NCBI RefSeq assembly: GCF_026212465.1 | Contig: NC_080056.1 | Location: 4,633,810-4,697,809 of the forward strand | Direction: 5' to 3' | DNA length: 64,000 bases | From: Amaranthus tricolor | Taxonomy: Eukaryota > Streptophyta > Magnoliopsida > Caryophyllales > Amaranthaceae | Shown: positions 35,995 to 51,178 of the stretch, piece after piece | How positions within the stretch are numbered: the stretch's first letter is position 1 | Layout of the letters: every line of letters starts with the position of its first letter | Program-made: the position numbers and the translations under genes | The notes under the pieces: model-generated | Seen by the model: only the letters and a program-made list of their open reading frames with translations | Databases searched by the model: none | Told to the model about the DNA's origin: nothing

Positions 35995-37945
35995 TGATAT
36001 AATAAATATGGAATGTTGATTTTACTCTCCTTGATTATCGGGGGGTGAGAGTAAGCAATACAAATGATTACATTAACAAAAAGAGGGTGAACATGGGATG
36101 TGTTATTATGATTTTTGGGATTCTTTTGTGTAGTGCAAGTTTGGAACAAACATTTAGTACTTTATTTTACTATATGGGTTAGGTTGTGTTACCATATGGT
36201 TGGTATGTTTTGGTGGGTCAAGCTTCATACTTAAGATAAGGGTTTTTTTTTAGAGGTGGGTTAAATTTCTATGAGTGAAATACATTAGGTATATTTGATG
36301 ATGATGATGTTGATGATGGTATTTGTTTTTTCTTTTCGTGCCTTGTCTTGCTTATAGCGTATTTTGGGTTTTCTATTTTCATTATAAATCATTCCTCTTT
36401 AGATGCTAATCATATCTTTTATAAACAGAATATACAAAGTATGATTATGATGAGTTGACAAGCTACTCAAGCTCCACTTATTCAAATTTTAGTCAAAGCT
36501 CACTCAAGTGAGCTTGTCTCAAATTCAAGCTCGACTCAAAATCTTGATGAGCTAGTTTTCAAGCCTTTAAAACTTATAATTTGAATGCAAATTTGAGCCT
36601 TGAGTTTGGCTCAAATTTAAGAGTCAGTAGTAATTAAGCCAAACTTAAATTTTTGAACTTATCGATATTCAAGCGTAAGCTGAGTCGATATCTAGTTAGA
36701 TTTTATCTCAATCCAACTCTCTTTTTAACACCCTTACATAAAATCATCTATGATTAAATGCTTTTAAATTTATTTATAAATACGTATACATATAGTAGCT
36801 TACTATGTTTGATACATGCAAGTTGCTACCACCTTCATCTATTGTCTTCCAAACTTTCCCCTATTTTGTAACCCTACGCAAGACCTTTTTGAGATATTGG
36901 GAATAAACTTTGGAGAAAAAAAAGGTAACCCATCATATATAAAAAAAACTAGTAGCATCCAAAGCAGCAGGCACAATAAACAATAGTTCAATTTTCATTA
37001 TCTGTTCTCTCACATCATCATACTCAATATAGATTGGATTTAGAAATTAGAATAAGATTTTAAAAGGATAAATAACGATAGAATATATACCTTATTGAAA
37101 AAATGAAAAGGTTGCGACAAATAAAATCCTTAACTCGATAATATGTAAGAGTGATAGGTGTTAAAACGATAAAATACTTCTATTGTACATTCAATTATAA
37201 AGGTTGTGATTGTTAGCATGAATATCTAAAAAATTTATACCATATAGGGATTTTGACAATTAGCTTTTTTATTTGTCAAACAATAAAAAAAAATATTTGG
37301 TAAGTGTTTCTTAAGAGTTTATTGACTTTTGATTTGGCCACTTTCTCCTAATAAATAGTCAACAATTAACAAATAATTTTTACCAAATATTTTTTAACAG
37401 AAACCGTTGACTTAAAGAGTTGACATATCAATCAATACTTTCAATTAGCTAAACCTGCCAACTATTTTAGCTAAAGACTTTAGCTAATAGCCATTTTCTA
37501 AACAATCTATAATGAGTTAGTGACTTGTACATCAAGCTTAGGCAACGAGGGGATTGCCGCATACCTTTGGGGCTAAATTTGTTCATTGTGTTGGCACCAC
37601 ACCCTTAACAAAGGAAGTCAACTACTTTATGATTAAAAGTCATTTAAAGACATCAAAACACACATATTCAACAAGAAGTTCTTTGAGCCATTTTCAAAGA
37701 TAAATTACTCTACCTTCTACATAAATGTCCAATCTAGAAATAATTAGTTTTAATTAGAAAAAAATAAAATAAAATTTATGTAAAAATGAGTTTAATGAAA
37801 CAATTATTTATTAATTAAAATCTACATTTATTTTGGTGACAAAAAATTGAAGTCAACCTAAATAAACTAACCAAACAATTTACCTAAGTTAAGATTCTTA
37901 TTATAAAAAGATATCACACTCTCTCAATAATGTTGTCACATTAAT
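35995..37945. other. Spacer with possible transposon remnants
   Basis: No gene is seen. 36283-36318 has a (GAT)n stretch preceded by AAATACATTAGGTATA, resembling the tail of the retroposon family at 5720. The run from about 36450 to 36750 is rich in AGCTCAAGC/TTGAGCC motifs and ends in AACACCCTTA, like one end of a hAT element. 37250-37520 resembles the MITE-like block at 27655. Confidence 0.4.
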
Positions 37946-37948
37946 CTA

Positions 37949-39530
<1,582 letters not shown>

Positions 39531-39685
39531 TCTCTTCCTTAACACCTCCATTTTTGCTGTTCTCAAACCCTAGTTTTTTCTCTCCTCTACGCAACCCTAT
39601 CCCATCTCATCCAACGAACAATCGGTCAAACCCTAATTTCTTCTTTCCCTTATAATCGTCGGAAATCCATCTACACGATTTCTCC
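39531..39685 (+). promoter_or_regulatory. 5' leader of the NFRKB-like gene with telo-box motifs
   Basis: Two AAACCCTA telo-boxes (39565-39572 and 39628-39635) lie in a CT-rich leader. The leader ends at a GTAAGT splice donor (39686), and the acceptor TTTACAG ends at 39824. A 5'UTR intron of 139 bp is therefore inferred. Telo-boxes are common in plant genes active in dividing cells. The transcription start is not determinable. Confidence 0.5.
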
Positions 39686-39878
39686 GTAAGTTTTTCCAAA
39701 ATTCTTTTCTTTTTAATTCAATTTTAGAATTTTCCCTTTTATTGTTTACTACTACTATTGTTGTCGATTTTTAATTTTCTAAGTATTTCATAAATTGAAT
39801 TTAGATGTTTAATTATGTTTACAGGTTTATGTAATTGGTGTATGATGTTACACTTGGTAATGCTTTAGCATTGTGTCA

Positions 39879-42800
39879 ATGGCTGCTGATCAACGTAAAA
39901 GACGATTGAGCTCTACTACCACTTCTTATGTTTATGGATATCAAGAGCAATTTAAAGCCAAAAAAAGGGATTTGAGATCGCATAAATACGATTTTAATTT
40001 TAATACTCATGTTTCTCTTAAATGGGATGATAATGGTAAACGAGTTGTCGCCAAAGATGATCAAATTGGGATATCTTGGAGACATTTGTCTCCTTTTGTG
40101 CCTTCTGCTCCTTGTAGTAATGCTAAGTTGGCCGATGTCGTTACTGTTCCCAGGGAAATCTTTGAGTTGAATGATTTATCCCAAATTCTTTCTTATGAGG
40201 TGATTGATATACTTTTTTTTGTTAATCAATTTTAGTATTTAAGGTTATTTATTTGTGTTATTTGTGCCGAGTATAATTGAATTGGGATTAAGGCTCTGTT
40301 GTTGTTCTTTTGCTGAGTATAATTGAAATTGCAGGTTTGGCAGTCTATTTTAACAGAGAAGGAGAGGAATGTTCTTACACAGTTTCTTCCTCCTGGAGTA
40401 GAAGCTGATGAAGCTGTGCGAGCTCTGCTTTCTGGTGACAACTTTTTTTTTGGGAGCCCTTTTTTGAAGTGGTGAGATTAAGTTTGCTTTAAATGCTACT
40501 TGCTTTATTTGTTTTTCAACTGATTGTAGCCGTTTGTATTTCATGTTATTACACATTTAACTCAAATTATAGTCAATGATTTCCAAACTTAATGAGAGTA
40601 TATGCCAAGTTATAAAATTTGCAATATTAGTGAGGGTGATTGAGGAAACAATTTGGTGTTTACATCTAATTCAAGTCAAGTTTTCATTTAGGGTTTTGAA
40701 AAAGACTTTGATTTGTCATTTATTTACTACTTCATTTTTAATTGTACCATTTCTCTCAAAAAGCTTTCATACATTAAGGAGAAACAATGTACTTAAAAAA
40801 TGATGGAAGTTTTTATGTATTTGAAAACCTTTTACCTGACTAATTTTATGGGCTAATCCAACTTTCCTTGCCCATGGCTGGCTCCACATCATCTTCATTG
40901 TCATGTGGGTTTAGAGGAATTTATGCTCTACTTAATAATTGCAGGGGGTCTTTACTTTGTTCTGGTGGTCTTCACCCGGATGCGATTCTTCAACACGAGA
41001 AATCGTTCAAGACAGATAAAAAAGCCTACTATTCTGAGCTACAACAATACCATGACAGGTATATACCTTCGATAAAATTTTTTCCACTTAAAGCGTTTCT
41101 TGAAATGTTTGTCATAGATTAATTTGAGTTCCTATGGCAGCATGATAGGAAGTTTGCAGAACTTGAAGCAGACATGTGCAAGTTCAAATGATCTTGAATC
41201 TGAAATTCGACAATATATGTCAAGGTTGGTTGCTTTTATGTTCTATTCTTCTGGAAACAGCTCACTGTGATGAGGCGGCCTTTCCTCCATGACCCTGCGA
41301 TCTTCTCTTCCAGTAGGATTGTTTATTTGAATGTTGATGTGAGAACATAATTTTTCACTGATGAATGTCACAGTTTTTCTAGATTAATAGAAAACGAAAT
41401 CAGGCTATGTCATGCTAATGTGATTCTCATCTCTTCCCTAAGAGTGAGCTGGTGAGACATTTGCTTGATAGTTTGATTTTGCTTTATGTGGTTGTGGTTT
41501 CGAGCTCTTCTTTCTGTCGTTTTATTTTATATACTCCCTCTGTCCCATGGGTTTTGATGCATTTTTCATTTGTCCCATGAGATTTATTTTTGCCCATGGA
41601 CCACGTTCTTTTTTGAATTCTCATTCACACATTTAATTTATCTTTTCATCTCATTGACTCATTCACATATTTCTCCCTCTTTCTCATAAAGCATCACCTT
41701 TCTCGTTTTTCTTGGTATTTCCACAATATGTACTTGTAGCAAATGTTGTGTAGATTGATGGAGTAGCTCCGTTGACCTTTTTAGATTTAGAAAATTTTTA
41801 TTGGCCGGGTTAATAAAGATTTGTTTTGTGAAATTTGTTACTGTTGTCTTTTTAGATATTTCTCTTTTTGAGGAAAATACAGGTTCTTTTATTGGGCGGC
41901 TAAGTATCATGTTTATAGTAAATTGGTATGAGAAAAACAGTTGTCTTAAGAAATTCTTTTAAAGTCATTGATTTGTGGGCAAGTGGATGTGATTGGTTAG
42001 CCGTCTGATACTCTAGGATACATTTTTCAAGATTATTATCTTCTTGTGGATGTAGATGTAGTGTGTCTTACTCTAAACAGCCTCGGTTACAATGGATATG
42101 ATGCTATTCTTGTCCCAATTTGACTAATGCAATCCTTTGATGTGTTGTCCTTGTGATAACTTGACTTTTTCCTATACAATTTGGGAGTTAGCTCTGATTT
42201 TGGTAGAATATGTGGCTTATCATATTTTGATTTTTTTTTGATTTTTGGAGCTAATGTCTTCTTTAAGTGTTAGGATCATGAGGCTATTTGTTTGTGGGAT
42301 TTATATAAGTTTGTTAATCTCATTCTTGTTGAGAGTTTTTGGCGGTTGTTGATTAGAGAAGATATTGCCTCTCTTGGTTTGGCTAGAGTTTTAGCAAGTG
42401 TATTTTTTAATAAAATGTTGTCTTTCCATAAACAAACCTCTTTGCCCCAGAAATATTTTTCTAGAAGTCTCGTTATAGTTTTTTCGCCCATATTGAAACT
42501 TAACTTTATTGAAAATCAAAATCAAGCTAATTAGGTTTTTCACTCCTTACATCTTCAATAACTCTTTTCTCCTAGAGCCGTAATTGCTATTACCAGCACA
42601 ACCATAAGTCACCTAATGAAAATAATTTTGCAGAATTGGATAAAACTTCTAGTGTTTTACTACTTCAGTAATCTATGAGCTTGCAGTTATCCTGATGAAT
42701 GAGATTGTTGTTACATACCTAGTTGCTTAAAGAAACTAGTTGTATACTTGTACTGCTTTCTGGTAGTACAGGTCTTAATACACATGGCACTGAGGATATT

Positions 42801-45800
42801 TTTCACTCTAGATGTTTTGATTATATGAGTTGTTGGAATGATAGTAGTATGTAAATTAGGCAGCCCAAGTACCAATCCATTGGTGAAGGACTTGGTTTGG
42901 AAGGATATAGATCGTAGAACTCATAAATTTATCACATTGAGAAACTATGTAATCACTATTATAATAAGGTGGGTCTAAAAGGTCCCATGGATTTTGTCAA
43001 CTGTAAGGCGGATTATTAATGTCAAACCTTGCTTCATCATGTTTTTGATGACCACCATATGCACTTGTGCAGCTGTGATGCTCAAAATTGACATTTAGTT
43101 TTGTTGCTACTGTGTTGATACTACATGGCATGGACACTGAATAAGGGTCATAGACCATACATGGGGATTTGAATTAAACTTGCCATTGTTCAATTAGTGA
43201 AAATACACTTGTCTTTTTTACAGCTCCCGTTTAGGACTTCCGGTTTTTATTCAAATTTTCTTGATAAAATTTAATCTGTCATTTGCTACAAGGGAGAGAA
43301 TAAGTTAAGGTACTTCAATTCCATGAAGGAGGTGCCTAACTATTATTCTTGTCCATTGTTGGTCTCCAGAGAGAGAAAGAAGACCTGTGCATGTGTTTTT
43401 TTACGTTATATTTGTAGAGAATGGTGGTGACTTTTGGCATTCTAAATTCTTAAAGTGAGAACTGAGGAGATTGAGTGATAAAGGAGTGTTGACTCTATCT
43501 CACTATCAGTATCCACAAAAACGTGAAGGAGTTGGAGAATGGTTTGACTTGACCTTGAAGACCGTAAAATAATAAATGGAAACTTCCATCTGCCCCCTAT
43601 TTCTTTTTGAAAAAGCTGGGTAGAAGTGGTGAGAACAATAAGCAAAGGCTCGAAGAAAGTGAAGAAAGTATTAAATAGCAAAAGAACTTGCCGAAACTGG
43701 TTAAAGTTCACAGTCTGTATGTATGGAAAGGGTAGATGTCTTTAAATTGGTTAGGGTTATTTTGGCTCCACAGCGGATGACAATTGTGGTACCGTGATAG
43801 GGGAGGAACATGGAAAAGGGGGGCTGGTGGAAATTTTGTTGCTAAATCTTCGTTTTTCTGAGGTAAAATTTTTTATACAAAACCAGGTGTAGATTTCGTA
43901 TTTGGCATGCTGAACAGGGAAGGGAATGGGAAGGAAGGTTAAATTTCTTAAAATTTAACTTTTTGTTAGAATGTGGGATTAGGGACCAATCACTAATGTC
44001 AGATTTTATGTCTTTCTGGGCCTTTTTAACAAACAAATTATAGAAGGAAATTTTTCCATAATATTGTGTGTTTTATAAGGTTAACTTGGATGAGAAAATT
44101 TCTGAAGAGAACCTTATGTGAATTATGTGCTTATTTTGTTTTTTCCTTAACATTTTATCATTTGCAAATGGTTTTTTCGCTAGCTGGGTTTGTATATTTT
44201 ATGCAATTAAATTCTTTAGCAGGTCAAAAAGGCACGAGCAAACCATTCTGCCTGATGCAAACGAGCATAGAGCTCACAAATCTGTGGATAACGTTGCTGT
44301 TGCGTCTGAATCTCTGTCTCCGCTAGCAGATGAGAAGTTGTATTATAGTGACAACCAAAAGCTATCTGCCATTAGAGATGCTGGAATCCAGAAGAGGTAG
44401 TTATAGATCTGTTTGATTATCAGTCTGATTTCTTCATTTATTTTTGATTTTTGTTGCTGTTGGTTTTAGTTCTAACTCAAATTTCTGGGTGAACGGTTCT
44501 ATATGCAAGAAAAATTAATTCACATTTTTTCTGTTCTTTTGTATTATGTATTTATGTGTATTTTTTCCTTTGTAAAACATCTACAGTTATTGCTATTTAA
44601 AAATAAAATAAAATATTTAACTTGCTGAATCACACCTTTCCAAAAGGACCATTTGCAACTGACCCCTCAAAAGGGTGGATTATCAGTAAAACTCAGAGGT
44701 GAGGGACTGCTTTGATGTTAGAAACTTGGACTGCCTCTGTCCATTTTTCATTTTATTTTGATAATACTTGTTTGTATGTTTAAGTCTGACAATGTAAGGT
44801 AGGATTTGATGCTGTTTGTTTGTCGTGAAAAATGAAGCTTTGATTGTTACGGTAAATAGTGCAAAAGAAGGTTGCATCGCGTCGAATGCGCTGTGAAGGT
44901 TCTCAAATAAAAGAAAACCTATATTTGCCGCGCTGTAAAGCTGTAAAATAACTCGTGTTTTTGTGCCCTATCAAGGGATATCTCATGCTTTTGACCCACA
45001 TCTAGGCGTTATGATGACCGCATCTCTACCATTACCACATCACCATTCCGCTACTGCAATCGTGACCGTTACCGCATTTTTGCACTATGTACTAGTATTC
45101 TTTTTGTTATTCCTTGTTGCCGTTGGCTATATCTGTCATGTTAAGTCTAATATTGCATATAAAGTTATATAATCTTTTTTTTGTTGAGGAAGTATAATAT
45201 TATTGCTTGCTTTACAGGACACGGAATCAGGATCTTCTAAAGGAGAAACATGAGAAGTCATTAACACCGTCTAATGGCCTTAAGGTTTTGCCAAGATCTA
45301 AGAAAGCAGAAAAGATGCAAAAACTCAACCAGACACCAAATGATGGTGCCAAGTATATGTCTTATGTTAAGGTGAGATTCTTTGTCATTACTGTAACTTT
45401 TATGTTATGATTATGTCCTTAAAATATTAGTTGATTATCTTTATGAACAACTCTTGAATACATGTTTTCTCTTTATCTGGTAAGTTTGCATTAGTTTTTG
45501 GCTACTTCTACTCTTAAGTGTTAGCAATATGAAAGGCTTATGTGATGAGTGACTAGTTATGTCCTTATAAGATGACTTCTTGGATGACAAGTCATTTTTT
45601 TATTTTTTTATTTTTTTGAATTTTTAATAGAATCGCTTTTCAGTCTCACATGGTGTTACTCCCTGTCCTAATTAGCTGCGAACCGGGCCGAATGTCATTT
45701 AATTGTTGCTTTTAGCAACCTGGCGTGGTTGTTGGCAATGCAATTTGCCAAACCCAGTCATCTATCTACATGTTATTATATTTATGAAATTCTAGCCAAC

Positions 45801-48784
45801 TAAATTGGTATTTTCAGGACTATGGTTTAGTTTGAAAAAGTCTGAAAATCAAAGCAACAGCTTAGAAATAGCAAGAGTTGAAGCATAGATCTTTAGCCAC
45901 TTAATAAAACCATGTGACTAGTGGTTCCATTTGAGTGCATATGCCTCGTTGAGTTGATGGAAGAGAAGAGCAGTCTGTTTTTTTTTTCCTAGTATGTACA
46001 TGCTGTTTCCTGTAGTGTATCGTTTATGTCTGGTAACATTGGTATAAAAGGAGTAGGTGGTTGATGAAGAGACATAGTGGAGTTGTGAGGCCATTGCAAA
46101 TATTTGATGGTAAGAGAAGCTGATGGTTGATGAAGAGGTTGTAGTGGAGTTTTAAGCCAGTTGAGTTGCAAAATTTTAATGGCGTCTGCAGCTATCCTTT
46201 TACGCAAATCTGTTTGGTCAGGCCTCTAGTTTGCAATGCTTCGTCTTTCTACATTAGTATACTTTGTCCTCTTGCACCTGTAAACAAATTTTTTTCTTCC
46301 CTTATAAATTGTAAACTAGTTTTTATTATTTATTTATATATCTTTTAAAATTTTCCCTTTTTGCAAGTTAACCCCATATGTTGGAATTAAGGTTTTGGCA
46401 GTGTTATATGTTGTCCCTTTTTGCAAGTTCGGTGTAAATCATTTGTTTTCAGACTTTGTCATTTTGTCCACCTATGTCTGATTATGTGTTTTTACTATTT
46501 GGGGAAATGATCTACTGCCTTTTGTATTTCAGATTAGCAAGAAGCAGCATGACCTTGTAAAGAATATGAGGCAGTCAGGCTCGAGTATTCAATCTAGGGC
46601 TCTTAATCGTTTGCTTGGTAGTCTTGATAGTTCTAATTTTAAACCATATGAGATGTTTGTGGAAGAAGAGCAAAAAAGGATCCACGAGTACTGGTATGTT
46701 GCTGTAATAAATGGCTTATATTTAATTTCAACTTGTTCCTAACGTCTTATAATACTGCTCTTATACAGGATAAATCTGACAAAGGACATTCCAACTGCTT
46801 ATAAAAACTGGAGAAACCTGCAATCAGTGAAGAGGATAATGATGGATTCTTTATGTAACGAATTGGAAGAGAAACTAAGTGTTCAGCTGAAGGTTGGTGC
46901 TCATAACTTCGCTCTCATTCTGGAATTTGGGGGGTGGGGGGCTTGTATAATTGGTTGTCTGCTCATGATTATTGGTTTCTCGTTTTAAATGTCTAATATA
47001 CGTTCTTTCAAACACAGGTTGATGGTTTGGTTAACTCTTGTGATGCGGAACCATCACCTGCTTGTGATGAGAATGAAGAGGAATCTTCTCAAGAACCTTC
47101 AGAAGACCACCAAAATGATGATTCTTGTAATCACGATTCTATTTCAGATAATGACGAGGAAAAATCTGATTCCAATTGTTTCAAGAACGAGTCTCCTTTA
47201 CATAATCCTCCTTTAAATGTCAATGAAGAGATTGATCTGTCCTCTATGGAGATTCAATCATTGAAAAATCCTATTGCAAATGTCAATGAAGAGTTTGATC
47301 CACCCTCTTCTATGGAGACTCTATCATTGCAGAGCCGTCCTCTAAGTGTCAATGAAGAGTTCGATGCAACCTCTCCTATAGAGACTCAGTCCTTGCATGA
47401 TAATCCTTTATCAAATATTGATGAACAGTTTGATCCCTCTGCTTCCATGGCAAATCCTTCTCTGAATGCCAATAAACAGTCTGATGCATCTGTCTCCATG
47501 GAGGATCAGTCTTTGCATCATCTTCCTCTAAATGTCCACGAGGAGCTTGATCCATCCTGTATGGGGAATCAATCTTTGCAGAATTCTCCCTTAAACGTCA
47601 ACGAGAGTTTTGATACACCATCAGTAGATGATAAATCTTCAACGGGTGATCCTATCATTGATGATAGTGAGAATTATACTCGGATGGATTTAAATGCAGA
47701 AAATAATGCTGTTACAACCGGAATGAGTGAAACATGTTCCTTGCCCAGCCAGGATGTTGCACAAACACCTGAAGCTTCCATTGGTATTTCGTACTCTGAA
47801 ACTCATATTTCAGCTCCTCCTAATGCTGTAGAAATGCCTAGCACGTCATCGCTTAAGAACATGTGGTCATCAATTGGATTTCCTGAATCTTATCATTCTC
47901 ATCCGACTACTTTGCATACCACTTCTGGTGCACTCTGTCTTATACAACCACAAGCAGTCACAGGTCAGCCAGCCCATTTAATTGATCTGGAGTCTAATAT
48001 GCCTGAAGAGGACACAACAAAAGATCTTTTGAACAGGCATACCAGCCAACTACCTTTCTACGATCGCTATCCACCCAATAGAGACAGTAATGAGTTCCAT
48101 CCAGGACCTGAGTTTCATCAGCAACAAAAAAATCCAGGACCTGAGTTCCATCCAACTGCTGCACTCTTGCAGTCTGCCAATCAGTTCCCTAGCCATTTCC
48201 GAGAGCAGTTACAGCCCCCACCATTCACATTGGATCATCACAGACAAAAAGCACAGAGCGAGATATTTATGCATCAGAACACTCAAGATGGAATTTACTC
48301 TGACAACAATCGGTATTCAATTCAAGGTTCAGACCACTATCCATCCCTGAATGTTAGAGACTGGAGTAATGCTCGGGTATCTAATACTCTCCTGCCTTCT
48401 CAATTGAACTCTGGGGAACTGTTGAACCATAATTGGTATCCCACTGAAAACAGAGCTCATGGTGGTTGGTCCTCATCGGAGCCTCCAATTTTCCCTTCCC
48501 CGAGTATTGGAAGTAGCAATGGTGGTGATCAAACCCTTTATAGCGTTCTTTCACAATGCAATTTACGTTCTCGGAGACCCTACAGCCCTGTAGGCTCCAC
48601 TGAACAGATTATTCCTCAGACAAATTATGGACAAGAAATGGTTGGAGGAATTCCCATGATCACCAATACTTTGCCGCCATCTGTTTCTCCATTTAATTAC
48701 TTGAGTGGTGGTGAAGCTTCGACGACTATGAAGAATCCCAACATGGGGTGGTTACGTGATCCTTCAGGAAAGCCTTTCCTATAA
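39879..48784 (+). CDS. Nuclear factor related to kappa-B-binding protein (NFRKB)-like, INO80 complex-associated
   Basis: Nine coding exons join in frame: 39879-40199, 40335-40471, 40945-41058, 41141-41224, 44223-44396, 45218-45371, 46533-46693, 46769-46892 and 47018-48784, giving 1011 residues. All introns are GT-AG; intron 4 is about 3 kb. The opening MAADQRKRRL, the ISLKWD-like block (VSLKWDDNGKRVVAKDDQIG, about residues 49-68) and the DEUBAD-like region (about residues 96-210: LSQILSYEVWQSILTEKERN ... SPFLKWGSLLCSGGLHPDAI) fit plant homologues of NFRKB, from memory resembling Arabidopsis At5g13950. Human NFRKB is an INO80 chromatin-remodelling subunit that binds UCH37 through its DEUBAD domain. 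The basic middle (SKKQHDLVKNMRQSGSSIQS) is followed by a long acidic, Ser/Asn-rich tail with degenerate repeats. GTG at 39873 lies in frame upstream, but ATG at 39879 is the start. Exon joins keep conserved sequence intact, so the model is firm. Confidence 0.88.
41534..41700. repeat. Partial MITE end in intron 4 of the NFRKB-like gene
   Basis: TACTCCCTCTGTCCCATGGG followed by TTTTGATGC and TTGTCCCATGAGA is the left end of a common plant MITE or dispersed repeat. A matching right end (GTGGGACAGAGGTAGTA) is not here but one occurs near 62211-62227. Confidence 0.4.
47208..47635 (+). repeat. Degenerate intragenic repeats of about 20-25 codons in the NFRKB-like tail
   Basis: The protein reads PLNVNEEIDLSSMEIQSLKN, IANVNEEFDPPSSMETLSLQ, PLSVNEEFDATSPIETQSLH, PLSNIDEQFDPSASMANPSL, then NANKQSD, PLNVHEELDPSCMGNQSLQN and PLNVNESFDTPSV. 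The period is 20-25 residues, with about seven degenerate copies. The DNA copies share a TGTCAATGAAGAGTTTGAT-like core. Confidence 0.85.
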
Positions 48785-51178
48785 TCTTGGGACCAATGAA
48801 GGGGTCTTCGCCTTATTATGGACTTCACGTTGGAAGTTGAAGCTGAACGTTGAAATCATAAAAGCGAGAATGGCAAATGAAGTTGTGGCCAATCTCAAGG
48901 AGAGGTATGATCATAGGCCTGCTGTACATACCTATACGACAGCTGATACCGACACCCATGTATATAGCTAGTTGGTAGTAGTAGTAGGTATCCGAAGATC
49001 TTGGAATGCTAAAGTTTCGGAGAAAATATGTCGCAATAGGTTGTTTCTTGTGTTATTAGCATTATAATAACTATTTATCTGAGTTTTCATTGTTGGAACC
49101 TCGTCCTTTTTGATGGTTAGAGGTCTATTTTGCATAAGCCTGGGATCGGGGCGGTCAGCCGGTCACATTTGTCGTTAGTTCTGTAAGTTGTAACATGGCA
49201 TTCCAGTTCTCATAATAAATTTTTACCCTCGCAAGGTGAGGTCCATCTTATATGATTCGTCTTTGTTCTTGCTGCTTCTTTCTGAGATTTACAATTGATC
49301 CAGCTGAATCATTTGGACTAACATGGAATGTTGAGCTTGTTCTTTCCAAGCATATATTAATGCTATTTTTAGAAGGTTTTTTGTTGTGTTATCTTGTGTT
49401 GCTGTAGAATAAACTTCACGGTCCAACTATTAAAATAATCTTCTTGAAATTAATCGTATCATATGATCCCATGTGCTAGCATGCTGTTTGATTGATCATT
49501 TGTATTTATTAAAATTACAACATATTCCATCATTCTCAACCAATCACTTCTTTTAAGTCGAGCTTATAACAGGTTTAATTTTCACTATTATATAAATTGT
49601 TATTTTTTTTTTCATCATTGTACCAATTCAATTTTTTTTTTTTTTGTTAATTAGTACGTACTTCTCTAATTTCTACTCATCTTTTACACTTTTTAGTTTT
49701 CTTGTAGCTACGTACCAATAATTTTTTATTTTTTTTATTCTTATTTTTATTTTTTCGGTTTTTTATGGTTGTTATATTCTTAAATTTTCAGCCCATCTTA
49801 TTATATTTAATAATTTTGACTTAAGCTTCTTATTTACCACATTTAATTATTTGATAGTGAGAAAATAAGATAAAAAACAAATAGATAAAAAAATAAATGG
49901 AAAAGATTACAAGAAAAATTGATTTGTGATTAGGTTCAAGGAGTACTTGGTGAAGCTTGAATAAAAAATTGAGAGGGGCAAAGTTTGAAATTCATTTAAT
50001 CTTTATTTCCAAAAAAAAGAAGATAAATGTTTAAACTTTAGGTTTCTTAATTTTGATAACAATAACTTTATTAGTAAAACAATCATTATATTATAGAAGT
50101 ATGTAAGAAAAAAGTTTGAGAGGATGACATCTTTAACGCATTGATGAAAGACAATTAGGAGTATAAATGACTTTTATGTTGATTTTTTTAGTGATTTTTA
50201 TCTTTTGATAAGTTAAACAGTAAAAAAATATAAGTTAAATAATTTTTAAATTAACTGAAAAATTAATTTTTAATCTAACGCCTAAAGTAGTAATCATTGA
50301 CACCCTTTTTTCATAATAATTAACAACCAATAATTAATTTTACCAAATATCTCCATAAGAGCTAATTCAAACATATAGATTAACAATTAACGAATATAGT
50401 CAAACAAGCCAACAGTCAATAACCAACTACAATAATTCATACGAAATACGAAACAGAGCGATGGTAGTTGGCTTCTAATACAACTTTAACCCATGGAAAT
50501 CAAATTTATACTCAATCAATCATATATTCATATAAAATAATCATAATCATGTGGATCCATCTGTAGGGTATTCATCATTTATTATTATGCAATCTAATCA
50601 AGATCCAACAGCTCCTTAGACACGTACTTCTTTTAATTCGTTGAAGTAAACAACAACCACTACATTAAGTAACAAATACAAGTAGTGCTTCTTATCCCAC
50701 TAATTAATCATTATGCACTCTCTTCTTTCTTGTTGTGGCGTGAGTTAGTCGACAAGATTTGACAACAAATAATACTTTTTTTGTTCAGGTAGGCCCAGGG
50801 AAGAGGGAAGGTCAACAAAAATCAAATTTACGTTCCTTTTGAGCAAAACAGTATATGTTTCAACTGAGACGAGGCATAAACATAATGTTTCGACAAACAA
50901 TACGAATATACCTATATTTGAAACGTAGTCTTAACTAATATGCACATATATAACCTAAAATTCAGCTCAGCTGATATGAATATGTAATGAAAAAATGAAC
51001 ATACTAGACTAGACAAATTATACAAATGCTCTACTGCTCATGTAACCATATCTGATCAAAGCCACTTGGCGAGGCACAAACTAGCTCGATGACTCGAATT
51101 TAATGATCCTTTCTGTGGCGTGGGATCGCACCAGCCTTGAAATGTCGGCTGAAAATGAATCTCAGTACGATAACTGTA
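48785..51178. other. 3' flank of the NFRKB-like gene and AT-rich spacer
   Basis: No gene is seen. AATAAATTTTTA near 49214 could serve as the polyadenylation signal of the NFRKB-like gene. 50130-50420 has AACAACCAATAATTAA-type blocks like the MITE-like repeats elsewhere in the window. The rest is low-complexity. Confidence 0.5.
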
